Assembly (NCBI GenBank): GCA_900708905.1
Contig: CAADRB010000004.1
Span: forward strand, 2,669,685-2,733,684
Direction of reading: 5' to 3'
DNA length: 64,000 nucleotides
From: Hymenolepis diminuta
Taxonomy: Eukaryota > Platyhelminthes > Cestoda > Cyclophyllidea > Hymenolepididae
In this document: positions 40,209-52,199 of the stretch, piece after piece
Position numbering within the stretch: position 1 is the first letter of the stretch
How the letters are laid out: every line of letters starts with the position of its first letter
Notes under the pieces: generated by a model
Told to the model about the DNA's origin: nothing
The model's input: only the letters and a program-made list of their open reading frames with translations
Databases searched by the model: none
Translations under genes and position numbers: made by a program

Positions 40209-42683
40209 GTTGACTACATAGGCGGCTAGGAATACTGCAAGGCCAAGTTTTAATTTCGAGACAGGTTTCGACACATAAAATACCATATCATATGCAACGT
40301 GAATGACAGAGCAAGAGTCCTCAGGAAGTTTTGAGCTGCATTTATACTTGAGACCCGACTTTCTCTCGCAGTGACAGCATGTTTACATATGCCGACCATA
40401 TTTTGAGAGTGTCTCCAAGATACTAAAACAGACACCTGCTATCCAAAGCAAGCTCCTTAGCATAGAGCCTAAACCAATAAAATTAAAGAGTAAAGATTAA
40501 TAGAAATTATCTTATCGATAAAGAGAAGACAATCTTACTTTCAAGAAGAGTCACAGGGATTTCGCAGCTTTTTTGGATAATGGCGAACATTCGGAAGTCA
40601 ACACAGACCTCATGCATCTGCATCGGATTCGGAGTTTGAATTAAACAAAAGTCAACTGTAGGCAAGCCAAAACAGGAATAATCTTCTATTTCGTTTACAG
40701 ATCAACGCCTGCTACTGGTTTCATTTATTCGACTTTGGAAACTAAGTGAAATATAAATAATTCAAATACTAGAATTAAAAATATTCAATAAGTTATTAAA
40801 ATGTATTAGTTAAAAAATACGACTCACCCTTCGACCCACCCTGAAATGAAATTAATGTTATCATTAACGAATAAAATTGTTTAAAAATGTTGCTGGATTA
40901 AATTTAAACAATGTTAAATTTTTTAAATAAATATTAAGATGTGTGCTTACTCTTTATATTCCGTAAGAGCTAAAGTAAGATAAATTGCCGGGGTTTTAAG
41001 CTCATTTTCCTATTTCACTAAGTGTTTAAAGTTGCCAGTTATTTACCCTTCTCAAGCCACTTCGAAGACTGAAAAATGCAATTTCACTTATCTCATTGTC
41101 AAAAAAATATACTATTATGCTACTTAGTAAACCCAGTCTACAAAATTCGCCATTCAAAGGTATAAATTTTATGATAAATTAAAAGAGATGACCATATCAG
41201 TAAATTTTTATTAGTGAAACAAATAATTTTATTGTACCTGCACTCATTGACTCTTATGTCTATTCCGTCTCTATTGCTGAATGACACAACTAAATGTCAG
41301 CTGGTGACTTTTGAGTGGCTACTCATTCTATAATCACAAATGACTCGCATTGGATAAAATTAGTTATACTTAGTCTGTTTATCGAAGTCCTGGTTGTCCT
41401 CGCCTAGTACTGACGTCTTTGTCTTTGTTCCAATTCCTCTTCCTACTTCTTTATAATTCACTTCCAATCGACCGATATACAAGGAGTCCTACTTAACTTT
41501 AGGTGTTCTCAACCCATTAGCCTTACGAAGGATTATTAGTTCTTGGAGAGGACGCCTAGCCTAATTTGAACTGTCCACTAAAATAGTTATACTATCGGGA
41601 TTAGGGCTACTTTACCATAACAGAACGCTCTTATAAGCTAAGGTTAAAGAGACCGTAATCACAACTGAAGCTATATTTGAATCTCAGTTTCAAAACTGGA
41701 ATCCTCCAGTTCTCCTTTCGCATTCCTACAATAGATATTATATTAGAAGCTATATAATCCTCCCCAAATTGTATTCATAGTACGGCCTTTTGTTTATGTA
41801 GACAAATTAAGTTTAACAGATGAGGACTCTTGTTTTTAGCTTCGAAGACTATAAAATTCCTCCTCAGATTCTACAAACAAACAAAGAACAAATTGGCTAT
41901 TCAACCATTTTGCGCTGCCGGTCGTGTACTTTCATATATTTATTCCGAATTAAAGACTGCTTAACGAAATGAAGATAGGATTTTTCCTTGACTATAATCA
42001 TCAGAACCAAAGATTACAGTTAAATCATTATTAAAAGCCGGAGATGAATGCCTTTGTTCTTTTTTAAATTACTAGAATTTGAAAGCTCTGCATCCTATTG
42101 TCCAATTCGTATCCTCAATAGGACTTTATTTATGGTGCTAGTTATAAGTAAATTAAAATTAATTCTCAGGCTCTAGGAACAATTAAGATAAAAAGGGAAT
42201 AGAATATGCTCAAAACTTTAATATGTTCTAAGTTATTAATTACTGTTAATTATTTCCAGTATTTTTTAGATCTCATCAGTCGAAGAATTCAAAACTGGTG
42301 AAATTAACTCAGTGAATCAGGAAAAACAACGATTAAAATTATTTAATTTAGAAAAAAATTTATTATATTGAGTGCTTGCGTATGAAAATTTGAAATTAAT
42401 TTTGATGGATTATTGGAAACAATTTTTAATACATTTGTAATGCTCTGATAATTTGATATTTTACGAGTTTATATTCATTTGGTTAATGTTTTTTTAACTA
42501 TAATTAAAGGTTGAAAAACGCTATAGAATATTTTATACAATTCATATTATAGTGATAAAATTAGTAAATTATAACTCACTTACCGCTACAGTCAGGCATT
42601 CTAAAATGAAAATATTACACTCAAATCTTGTTAAAAACTCACTTTAGTTGATCAAAATCCGCGTAAAAGCTAAGAAGCGCCAT
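40209..42683 (-). CDS. Micro-exon gene encoding a putative membrane protein, 3' end uncertain
   Basis: Model: 42683-42643 (starts ATG), 42600-42584 (17 nt), 41289-41238 (52 nt), 41068-41047 (22 nt), one of 40969-40951 (19 nt) or 40840-40828 (13 nt), 40655-40539, 40468-40387, 40335-40209. All have GT/AG borders and phases agree, giving 157 codons with the 13-nt exon. A 51-nt intron (40386-40336) removes an in-frame TAA. The protein starts MALLSFYADFDQL, is cysteine-containing, and has hydrophobic stretches at SLLWIAGVCFSILETL and LKLGLAVFLAAYVV, so it is probably membrane-bound. The 3' end is open: read-through gives NVSST and a stop; phase-compatible last exons exist at 37540-37466 and about 33926-33739. 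I recognise no family. Short exons of odd length recall flatworm micro-exon genes, but no homology is claimed. Confidence 0.5.
40828..40840 (-). other. 13-nt micro-exon, alternative to the 19-nt one
   Basis: Acceptor TTTCATTTCAG and donor GTGAGT enclose 13 bases. Used alone between 41047 and 40655 it reads GGSK and completes a valine codon with the next exon. Confidence 0.45.
40951..40969 (-). other. 19-nt micro-exon, alternative to the 13-nt one
   Basis: Acceptor TTATCTTACTTTAG and donor GTAAGC enclose 19 bases. Used alone it reads LLRNIK and completes an isoleucine codon. Using both, or neither, micro-exons creates a stop at the start of exon 40655. Confidence 0.4.
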
Positions 42684-42699
42684 ACTGTGCAGTTTGTGA

Positions 42700-45320
42700 T
42701 GAGAAATGTGCAGAAAAAGGAATAAATCGGCGAATGGTACGATCGCCAGACAGCTGACAATCAATTTTTGTGAGCTTAACAACAAGAATGACGAAGGCGA
42801 CCATGATTGACTAAAAGATATCGATTATGTGCTATGGAAATACTTAATGATTTTTCACAATTGAAATGAAGTACTTAAATATGAGTTCTACGAGAATGAA
42901 GGATACATCACTTGAATTTTCAGCATGAAATTTCAAGAACTTTCTCATGGATGTCGAAGAGCAGAACTTCGTACTATTATTAGTAAAGAGAACGAAGTCA
43001 AAGATGGACGTCTGCAAAGTAGGTAACTAAACTTAATTGTGAAAATAATTCCCACTAAACGGAAAGCATGCAGGGACTTTTTATTATCCACAGTAGTACA
43101 AAAAGTTGTGTTATTTTTCATCGAGGAAAGCGACTGAAATCGGTCGACAGAATACCCACCAAATGATAATGAGGAGGGGATTTAAAAGATGTTGAGAGCA
43201 ACGTCTGGGTATCAGAGTCTTGCTCCATTTGATTGTTTGGATTTGGGTTGTATAGTATTTACTAAATGGATGATTCAGATTCCAAAACTATGATTTATCC
43301 CCTGGATTGCAGCAAATACTCATCTACGATGATTAGTGCCTACTGACTGTTTTTTAATCCTGATGCAGTTTTCATCATTTTTTCTTCCGAAGACTGAGAG
43401 GACAAAATGATTATATCTGATATTAAACTACTTGCATGATCTTAACAATTGAGAGGTGAGATAATTAAAAATTTTACGCTAACGGAGCTCCAAAAGTTGT
43501 ACTCACTCAAGGTGAACGTGGGTGAATACGAAATGGATATTTTTGTTCCCTTCAATATCAGTATCAAAGGGAAGAGAATTGGGAGAAGATTTTTCAGTTC
43601 AAAAGCTTGCAAAACCGCGTCACTTTGACTACACTTTCTTATAAATAGTAATTTATGACGCGTTTTGAAGTGTTCATAAAGTTGCACTATTTGACGCTCT
43701 GGAGCACTCACTTCTTTCAGAAATAGATAACTGACGACTCTCAGGGGAAGTATGTGTCATTCATGTTGATAAATTTAAGGCAATTTTAGTCTACTGATAC
43801 CGAAATTGTTTGAAGTCCTGTGCTTTAAAAGGAACTTATAGAGAATTTGTGCTAATTTCAGTAATTTAAAAATGGTAGTTTTCAATAAGTTATTTAAACT
43901 ATTAAGTTTGTCAAAAATTATGAAATAAAAACGAGCTTATAACAAAAATTCAAAAAGTTGAATACTACCACATGAAGGAAAATAATTTGCGAGATTATTT
44001 GATTAGCCTAAATTGGAAGAGTTAATAAAATTATTTATCAGGCACGGATACTGAAAATGCCATATTTTGAATAAATTTCTGCAATGATTCATGAAATGTC
44101 TCTCTCTAGAAGAATTATTAGTAGCTATGTTTACTAATTTTTTCCTATCTATTCCGGAGCTAAACCTTTACCTTCTACTGCCTTCGCTGCAGCAGCAGGA
44201 CAGAGGTGAAGATAGTTGCATTCCATAAGTTTTATTCATAGCCAACTTCGAAACGAGAAGTCAGATAGACCTGGGAGGCGGACTGGTCACTGAGGTCGTT
44301 GGGTGCGGAGGCTGTGGAGGGCTAGAGTAGAGTACAGAGGAAAGTGAATGTGTGTATAGACGCTCGTAGTGTAGTCCGTGCGATTAAAACTACCTATATA
44401 ATATGATGAGTAATTATTCAAAAGGAGAGTATTTTATCAGAAAAAATTTTAAACTTGAAAATAAGCGAAATATTACTTTTCCTCTCATAATTTGCGCATA
44501 TTCGTAAGGTTATGAAGAAGAATTATTTTTTAAATTAGCCAACAGCAACTTATCCTTACCGTATTAGATTAGATTCAGTCAGTCTCGATAAATTACTTAA
44601 ATGCCTGACTGTAATCAATTCATAACTTTTTCAAAACCCAATTTTAACATTAATTTAATTTCCAACGCAGGCATTAGATTCCCACCTTATTCAACTGGAA
44701 GTTAGCTAGGAATTATAAGTCTCTGGCCAAACACGGTGCTACTGATACTTTATAAGTACAATATATTTATTAAAACTAATATAAATCGGTAAAATATCTC
44801 AGTTGGAAATCGATAGGTTTTTCTATAATCCCTTCCAAAATAGCCTCCAAAAGTATATTCATAAGAATTAATTATAATATCGTTTTAATAATAATATGCG
44901 ACTTTGGCTGTTCCCAGTCAATGGCTAATGTTATAATATGAGAGAACGAAATAGTTTTAGATAACATTGAAAATTTAAAAATTTCAAATTGTAGTTTTAT
45001 ACAATCCCTATTTACATTTAGAATTAGTATCCTACAAATCAAAGTTTTTGCTGCCCTAACTCTGCTATGTTAAAATAATGTGACCTATTAAAATTCATAT
45101 CAGATAATTTTATTTTCCCAACCCTTGAATGAAAAATTGAAGTGAAGTGACAGAAATACCTTACCTTCAACTCAATAACAGTACAAGAGTAAGCAAAGTC
45201 CAGCAATTTATTCAAAGAACAAAGAACAATAGTTTTGGTACATTTTAACAAACTGTAAATTTTATGAATAATTAACGGCAAATTGTTAATTTAATTTTCC
45301 TTGGATAAAAGTTATTCATT
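42700..45320. other. Intergenic, repeat A copy and no gene
   Basis: Upstream side of the micro-exon gene. Contains a repeat A copy at 43.1-43.35 kb and a GC-richer patch at about 44.15-44.4 kb (CTGCAGCAGCAGG, GGAGGCGG) that could be regulatory. No supported exon. Confidence 0.5.
43125..43350 (+). repeat. Dispersed repeat A, plus copy
   Basis: One of the fuller copies: GAAATCGGTCGACAG, CCACCAAATGATAATGAGG, GAGAGCAACGTC, TATCAGAGTCTTGCTCCATTT, GGATTTGGGTTGTA and GGATTGCAGCAAATAC appear in the order seen at 59.1 kb and 48.6 kb. Confidence 0.7.
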
Positions 45321-47797
45321 TTATCTAACACCTCCCGGCGAAAGCTGTTTATTTATAAGTTTGAGCGTTGGATCAAACTTGAGTTTTCTTCGAGGTCTTC
45401 TGAATCGTCCAAAATAACCGTCCGGCCGATAGTTGCGTGGGATCTCAGGAGTTTCCAAATTCCTAGGTGGAGGAAGGCAAATCTCTGCTGGACCAAATTT
45501 CGGTTTGAAAATTAGGGCTACCAACCGAGAAATTAGTTTTGAGGTCAAACCTTAATCCTGGACCACTGTTATTTACATGAACGCATTTCACTGTTTGGTA
45601 ATTTAAGTAGTCGAAGTCTCTTCAATTAAAATTCGCGATAAATAATAAAATGTCGCTACTGAATTAAATGAGTAGTTGAAGTCTTGGCACAGCATGAAGG
45701 AAAGAGAAAAATTTTGTGCTTTCTTGATAACAATATTTTTCAATTTCATTTAGAAAAGGGCTTTTTAAAAGTCCTAAACGTGGAAGAGTATTTGAACGCG
45801 AGAAATAGTACAATAGTAAAATAAGGACAGAAATTATTGTGGTGGTCAAATGAAAGTATACAACAATGTCAAAATATTCAGTCTTTATTATTTTAATTCT
45901 GGAAGTATTGAACTGTCTACCCTCTCATAAGGAAGATTATCTGCTTTGCAGTACTCAAATTTTCTAGAGGTCAATATTTATTATTTGATCTATGGGGTTT
46001 TTGCGTGACTTCATGTCCACGAGAATCAGAATTTGTGGCCCAGTTGATTTAATTGAGTGGTTTCCGTGCTAATTTGACTCATTTGTTCACTTAGATGAGA
46101 CTCACACAATCATTTAAACAAAACTGTGAATTCTTATAATGATTGTTAAGCAACATTCTAATATGTATCTTTAGAGATGATTAATTCAGACAGGCGTTTA
46201 TCTTTCCCCTTGATCGAATTGCTCCTATTTTCATACAAATTGTCAGATCGTTTGTTCATCCTAATAAGAGATTGTCTATTTTACCATTTCCATCCAGGTC
46301 ATCTTTATATATGTATATATGTATAGTTCTTTTTTTATGAATAAACAACTTTAAATACATTTTTACAAACCAGTTTTTAGCTCTTCCCTCTATACAACTA
46401 TTGATTCCTTACCTGCTCAGTAAATTACTGTATCTAACTGACAAAATGCTCAAAATTCGTTACACTAGAGACATTATTACATCCATTCACTCCAAGATAT
46501 TCTGTTTTGATCTTGTGAATTATGCTCATTGCTCAAGAAGTAGTCGAACAGAGAACGTTTATTAATTAGGGTCATCCCTAATGTAGTGTTTAAATCGTAT
46601 TATTGCGTAATTCGATCTTCCACCAAATGGGTGCCAACGTTCATTTATGTCATTAAAATTTAGGTCATCTCCACAATTGCATACTTTAATATCACAATTT
46701 AGTACAAGATTTTCGTTGTATTTCATTTAACTCTTAAAGTAGAACAGTTAAATTTATGCTATATCGAACAGTCTCAAATCTAAGACCTCTCGATGGTGTT
46801 TTAAGAAAATTCTGGCAGAAATTCGCCATACAAAATTCTATTCTAATGCCTTTCCATAATATTTAAGTCATAAGCTCATTAAATTAACTTCATCCAATAA
46901 TTTTGTCGGATATTCTGGAATGCTACTCATTAAACTAATAAGAATTTTGTCATCCATTTAGAACGAGGAAACTATTTGCTTATTTGTCTGCTAAAACCAT
47001 GTGGAACAGACTCCCGAAACACAGCCTTTTTGTCCTCTAATTGAATAGACGCATTCAGTTACTCACTTTAGTGGAGCTGACAATTTCGTGGACTGGGATG
47101 ATGGACTATAGACATCTCAAGTCTTCAACACTGGTGACCCTGCGAGGAGATGCCTTCCCATTTTTCTACACTTGCCGCTCACAGAAATTCAAAATGAAAT
47201 AGTAGGGCTGCTAAGGTTTCATCAGAATGTAATTGATAGGTCAATGAGCTGAATTGTACTAGTTTCTTAAATACAATAAGTCAATTAAATTAAACATCAA
47301 TTGATGGCACGAATGGCCAATAAGATGCGTGGCTCTCAAATTTTAGCACTTTTAATTAAAAGCATGTCGGGACTTCATGATTATCGTTTCTGTATTTCGA
47401 GGTCCTTTTCCATCTTTATTCCATTATTTGGTTCTGAAGGTCATGGAAGCATTTTCCCTTCACTTCGTTGGATAGTCTTGATTTCGGAAGAGTTATATGA
47501 AGATGCACATCTGGCGGCGCAGAAAAGTAAAAAGTGTGGTTGCGTAACCAATTTCTTACCTACATCTCGTTTGCATCCTAGACATTCTTTCGTATAACTT
47601 TTGATCTTCCGAAAGGCCAACAGGATATAACAGCATCTTCTGAGTGGGAGTAGTAAGAGTTTAGCAATACCACATGTATAACTGGTAAAGAGCAGCAGTT
47701 GTAGGGAGTGGGGGCGACTGGGCTTTTGGGAAAGAGATAATATTGGGTACGAAAATGCGGTTGACAGATTTCGCATTATTCGTTTGTTGATGAACAA
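45321..47797 (-). CDS. Tentative two-exon gene of unknown function
   Basis: Exon 1, 47797-47560, ends at a strong donor (GTAAGAA) in phase 1; exon 2, 45484-45321, follows CCAGCAG and ends in a stop; together 133 residues. Exon 1 has a hydrophobic stretch (LLLFTSYTCGIAKLLLLPL), then KECLGCKRDV; exon 2 opens EICLPPPRN and is rich in Arg/Pro/Tyr (NYRPDGYFGRFRRPRRK). Its CpG-bearing codons differ from the AT-rich surroundings. The reading frame is open upstream of the ATG (through CPNC and CLPC), so the true start may be earlier. Exon 2 is the firmer half. The 2.1-kb intron and the join are inferred from phase alone. Confidence 0.35.
47345..47500 (+). repeat. Dispersed repeat B, copy 2
   Basis: Pairs with 37.1-37.3 kb through GAAGGTCAT, TTTTCCCTTCA and AGTCTTGATTT in order. 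The open frames crossing it are therefore probably not coding here. Confidence 0.5.
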
Positions 47798-48539
47798 GTG
47801 ACAATTGGGACATTGATATAAATCAGTAGGTGCGCAATGAATAGATGGACAGGGCAGACACTTGAGTCAGAATGAGTACGTCCTACATATTTCCATTTTA
47901 ATATAATCGGATCGCCGCCTATTTATCTCGAACAAGGCTTACGAACTGCATGATTTTAATTACCGCAGATAAAAGTTTAAGAGATGCATAATTTGAAGTA
48001 CTTCGCCAAACACTAAATGCAGAAATATTTCGAGAAAAGTAGTCAAAAGTTAACATTAATAGTAGAACTTGCAAGCATCTCCAACATTAATATTGGGAAT
48101 TAACTAGTACTGGAAGTGCACCTAATAACATCGAAACCATGACCTCTAACCTCGCCACAGTGATAATTATTTATTGATTCTATTTAATACACACATAAAT
48201 GGTGCCCACTTTGTACCACTGACCTAATTATAGAACATCAGGTTAATAGATAAGCTGGATGTTACATAGCTGCAGTAAATCAATTCACCTATATCTGTTC
48301 AAATTTAGAAAGGCTATTTGTTAATACTTTAAATTTTTCCTAGCTTATGACAGGGAGAATATTCTCAAACTGGAAGCTTCTTTCTTGGCAATAATTCCGA
48401 TGTCATACTATCGACAGATTTATGCAATTCAATGATAGTTTAGTGGCAAATAACATAAGGACAATTTATTAATATTACCCCAAGTAATACAAAATATTTA
48501 GCTTTTTTAATTTTGTGAAGTAATTAAAATGCGTAAACA

Positions 48540-48715
48540 GAAATTCCCACAAGTGATAAAGGGGATCGAAAACGGTCAAGGGATCATGGATATTGGATCT
48601 AGGTTGTACAATTTTTATTAAGTGGGTTCTTCATATTTCAAAACACAATTTCATTTCTGGTTCCCCGGATTGCAGTGAATGCTTGTCTAAAATGTCAAGT
48701 GTTTATTAATCATGA
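48540..48715 (+). repeat. Dispersed repeat A, plus copy
   Basis: CCACAAGTGATAAAGG, TTGTACAATTTTTATTAAGTGGG, CCCCGGATTGCAGTGAATGCTTGTCT and GTCAAGTGTTTATTA match the family in order. Confidence 0.6.
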
Positions 48716-49521
48716 TGGGCGGCACTGTAACCTCAATTCAAAATTTTATCTCTATACCATTCTTCACTATTCATATCTGATCAATGGATGATTTAATAAG
48801 TCAATAATAAATAAGTTCGGTTGCATAGCATATAAAAGGTCAAATTTGCAATACCTCCTTCCTCAGTAATTTATTTTTAATTTGACGGACATGGCCACTG
48901 CTAATAGACAATCACAGTTTCCAGATGAATAATGTAGTCAAGAATGAAAAAGAACGTTTTGAACGATCAAAATTCGAGAGAATTAAAGAGAGGTGGAAAG
49001 ACGACGTGTAGGAGAGAGGAAGATCGGCAACAGAAAATGCGAATAAGAACGAGAGGGTGAGAGAACCGAACATTTGCTCCATGAGTCTCTATTTCGATTT
49101 AAATGCTCCTGATTTCATAGCCATTCAGAGTTATATATTTCGACAGACAAGTTCTGAAGTCAGTTAAAGTTTATGATAAATACAAAACTATAGTCGACTT
49201 AATGAAGCATAAGTTTAATGAGAGAGTTTCCAGAAAAAATGTTATGATATTTACTGTAATAACTGGTACATAGCAAGGTCCGGTGTCTGATGCTGTAATT
49301 TAGGTGCTTAAGTAACCAAGGTCTAGAGAACGAGAAGGCACGAGTGTAGTCACTCAAAGGAAATAAATTGAATTTGCCGGAGACTTTGTATAGTTTCAAA
49401 GTGGAAATTTGAGGAAAGTATTTTTTTAAATATGTCTGCCATATTTCTCATGAACCTTAATTTATATTACTGGCTCGTTTGTATATTTCTAGGTCTTAGT
49501 TAAACTTCATATTGTGTCTAG

Positions 49522-49837
49522 CTAATGTGTGTGCGTTCTGCCTCTCTTCTTTATCTGAAAAGCCGAGTTATCGGGCTTGAATAAACACTCGTCGATTAAC
49601 CTACCGCCGAAGCGATAACGGTTTCTGTCCTGGTCAACTACCATGGTTTCCGAGCTGCTTTCCCCACATTGTGAAAAGAATGGCTGTCGATCGCATACGG
49701 AATGTGAGCTATTCATATCGAGACAAAGTCAAGACTCTATTTGTCATTTCTTGTCTGCCATGTTTGACTTCTGCCTTAGATGCTTCTTCATCTGCAACGT
49801 ATATTCCACTGATTTGGTAAGTATTGCTGTATCATGA
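49522..49837. other. Exon-like GC-richer stretch with open frames on both strands
   Basis: Minus strand: ATG at 49716, 64 codons, with a possible phase-1 donor (GGCG-GTAGGT) after RYRFG. Plus strand: ATG at 49643 with stop 24 bases upstream, 58 codons up to a strong donor (GATTTG-GTAAGTATT). Only one is likely real and I cannot choose; the minus frame has the more typical protein composition, the plus frame the better donor. Confidence 0.3.
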
Positions 49838-50130
49838 AAGCTGTAATCCTAAATGGACTCTAAATATGCGACTAAGTGAGAAACGTCATGCGAAACATTA
49901 ATATTTAATTTAACAAAATCTAAAGTAATAGTTAGTATAACATGAGGCTCCAATATTTCATTGCAGATTTCAAATCTTATTTGCATTACTTTGATCACAA
50001 TTAATGGGTAGACTATTTGTGGTTGACTGACCTCATTTTTGATTGGTTCATGCATTTTACTTACCCACCCGAGTTATATATATACAATGATTCGAGTGAT
50101 CAAATTCAATAGTAAAGCGATTGAAGAATC

Positions 50131-50908
50131 ATGATCTCAAACGAGTATTATCAAAAGCTATTACAAGAACGTAAGTTAGATTATATTTTATAATTGATTT
50201 TCCTTCTTTAAAATCACTAAACGTCATTTATCATTGGGCTTTAACAACATTTTCTGCAGAAAATTGGAAATAAAGTTATCGTTAGGATAATATTAAGGTC
50301 CTTATATGTTCTCTGAAGAAAGCGGTGTTCTACCACCAATCTTAATTACGCCATCTATCTATTAACCAGCTGCTAGCTTAATGCCGCTGAACAGTCAGAC
50401 TTAGTTATCTAAACTTAGGAGAAGAATAGCTGAATCAATCTCTTGAATATATGGAAAGAGACTGTTCCCCTGTTAAGATAGCTGTCCTAATCGGGTAACC
50501 AATGAGTCCAAAATTAACTGTAAAAACAACTGAGGGGTCAGTAGAAAGCAGGAGGAATTCAACTGTTACCATTCATCGGAATATGATATACTAAATTCTT
50601 AATGCCAGTGCGTGAAATTAGGTTTACTGTAGGTTTCATATCAATTCTTCTGAGAAAAGCAGTAAGACTGATTATTATGTGAAGGATATTAATCCAAAAT
50701 ATTCATTTTAGTTTCCTATGTAGTTGTGCCACCACCAATGCCACCAATATCTTCAAGTGCTGAATGCTCCGTTGTAAACTCTTTACCTAGTAGGCCAATT
50801 ATGACAACAACGGTACAATCATCTTTTTATCTACCAACAGACCTACTATTCGAATTGCTGCAAATCAATGACGATTCAGAAGAGGAACAAGAACCTGATC
50901 TTCATTGA
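50131..50908 (+). CDS. Small two-exon gene, paralogue of the gene at 61823-62702
   Basis: Exon 1, 50131-50170, begins ATG directly after an in-frame TGA and ends GAAC-GTAAGTTAG in phase 1. Exon 2, 50724-50908, follows CTATGTAG (an acceptor 12 bases earlier is also in frame) and ends in a stop, giving 74 residues. Exon 2 starts VPPPMPPISSSAECSVV, then SLPSRPIMTTTVQSS, and ends in an acidic tail DDSEEEQEPD. The equivalent exon of the 62-kb gene aligns without gaps at 18 of 38 residues, with the same intron phase and similar splice sites, which argues strongly that both are coding. No signal peptide or known domain is seen; function unknown. Confidence 0.6.
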
Positions 50909-52089
50909 CCTTGATAAATTATAAAAGGTAATTTGATTAGGAGTGCAGAAATATGATGCAAAATTTAATTCAACTTTCTTTTTACCATTTTAGATTGGAT
51001 TTTATTGTCACTGGAATCAATTAGAAATGTATTTTTTTCAGAATTGATGCCTTCTTTTGTTGAGTAATTGAAACTAGGATGAATGTATGGCCTACTGATT
51101 GAAGATAGATGGTTGAAAGACGCTTTATCAATTGACCAGCATTAATTTGTGGCAGACTGATAAAAAAAGGAGAGAAAAGCTATAGATAGGTAAGAGTTGA
51201 CACAGCGGGTTAACGCAAATTACCAGCCGGCTTTAATCACCAATCCTATGTAAATAGTTTTTGAACAGAACATGACCGAACGAATATATTTGATTTCTAC
51301 ATCCCCTAAGTTTCCACCATCCATATCAATATACTAGCCCACACCGCTCCTGAGAGCTTACTAGTTATTTAGAACACAAACTGCATTTAGTTTGGCTGTG
51401 TTTTGTCCTCTGAACATCAGGAGCGTAGAGACGACTTCCACTAATTTATATTATAGCATTTGTTGAGTTAATAAGGTGTCTTAGAGCAACTGCACTTAGC
51501 TCTCTCTCCCCGGGTGAGTCTGTGGACACCTGTGGACAATTAGATAAATGAGGAAGAAACTAAATTTCCTAATCTGACAATAGCGCAGAAAAGCTGTACT
51601 TGACCAAGATTTTTCGTCGCATTAACGTCAGCCCATTAGGTGGATAATATTAATAAAAGGCAGCCTAAATAAAATGAAATTTAGGTAGTTATTAATGTAC
51701 ATTTAATTAAAATTGGAATTAAGTCTGCCGTCTGATAGGAAAGCTTTGCATTGATGTCCACAAATTTAGTCGTTCCTAATAAATTAAGCTGATCCAAATT
51801 CAAGCAACGAAAAGCGTTTGTTATATTAGAACGAAAATATATATTATATTGTTAATTTTGCGCACACTGATACTGAGAAGTGACCTTTTGACCTAGCAAG
51901 TAGTGAAATGTAGAGGATTTCAGTAATGGTATTAATTTCCAAGCCTATTTAGAAAAGAGTTCGGCAAAACCCTTACTTTGGCCTAGAGACTGGAGTTATT
52001 GAACCTCCCCGATTAGGAACTCAAATTCTTTCAGCTCCTTTGGTAGCCAGACTTAACCAGTGCGGTTTGCTATTCCGCTCACTAAGCGT

Positions 52090-52155
52090 ACGCCAATAGG
52101 TGTTGAACCCGTAACTTCCGACTTGTAGACGAGTACGTTAATTACTGCACGACGC
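52090..52155 (-). repeat. tRNA-derived SINE-like element
   Basis: The clearest of its kind: on the minus strand GTGCAGTAATTAACGTAC (A-box side, 52150-52133) and GGGTTCAACACC (a near-perfect B box, 52110-52099). The acceptor stem does not pair well, so it is probably a SINE or tRNA pseudogene and not a working tRNA. Confidence 0.5.
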
Positions 52156-52199
52156 ACAGAGTTTTGATGTAGTAATGCTTAAATAATAAGTTAATATAC

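Noticed and set aside
47301..47597. Plus-strand 98-codon frame
   Set aside because: Much of it is repeat B, and the opposite strand carries the better exon model.
52090..52155. Functional tRNA gene
   Set aside because: The B box is good but the acceptor and D stems do not pair, so SINE or pseudo-tRNA is more likely.
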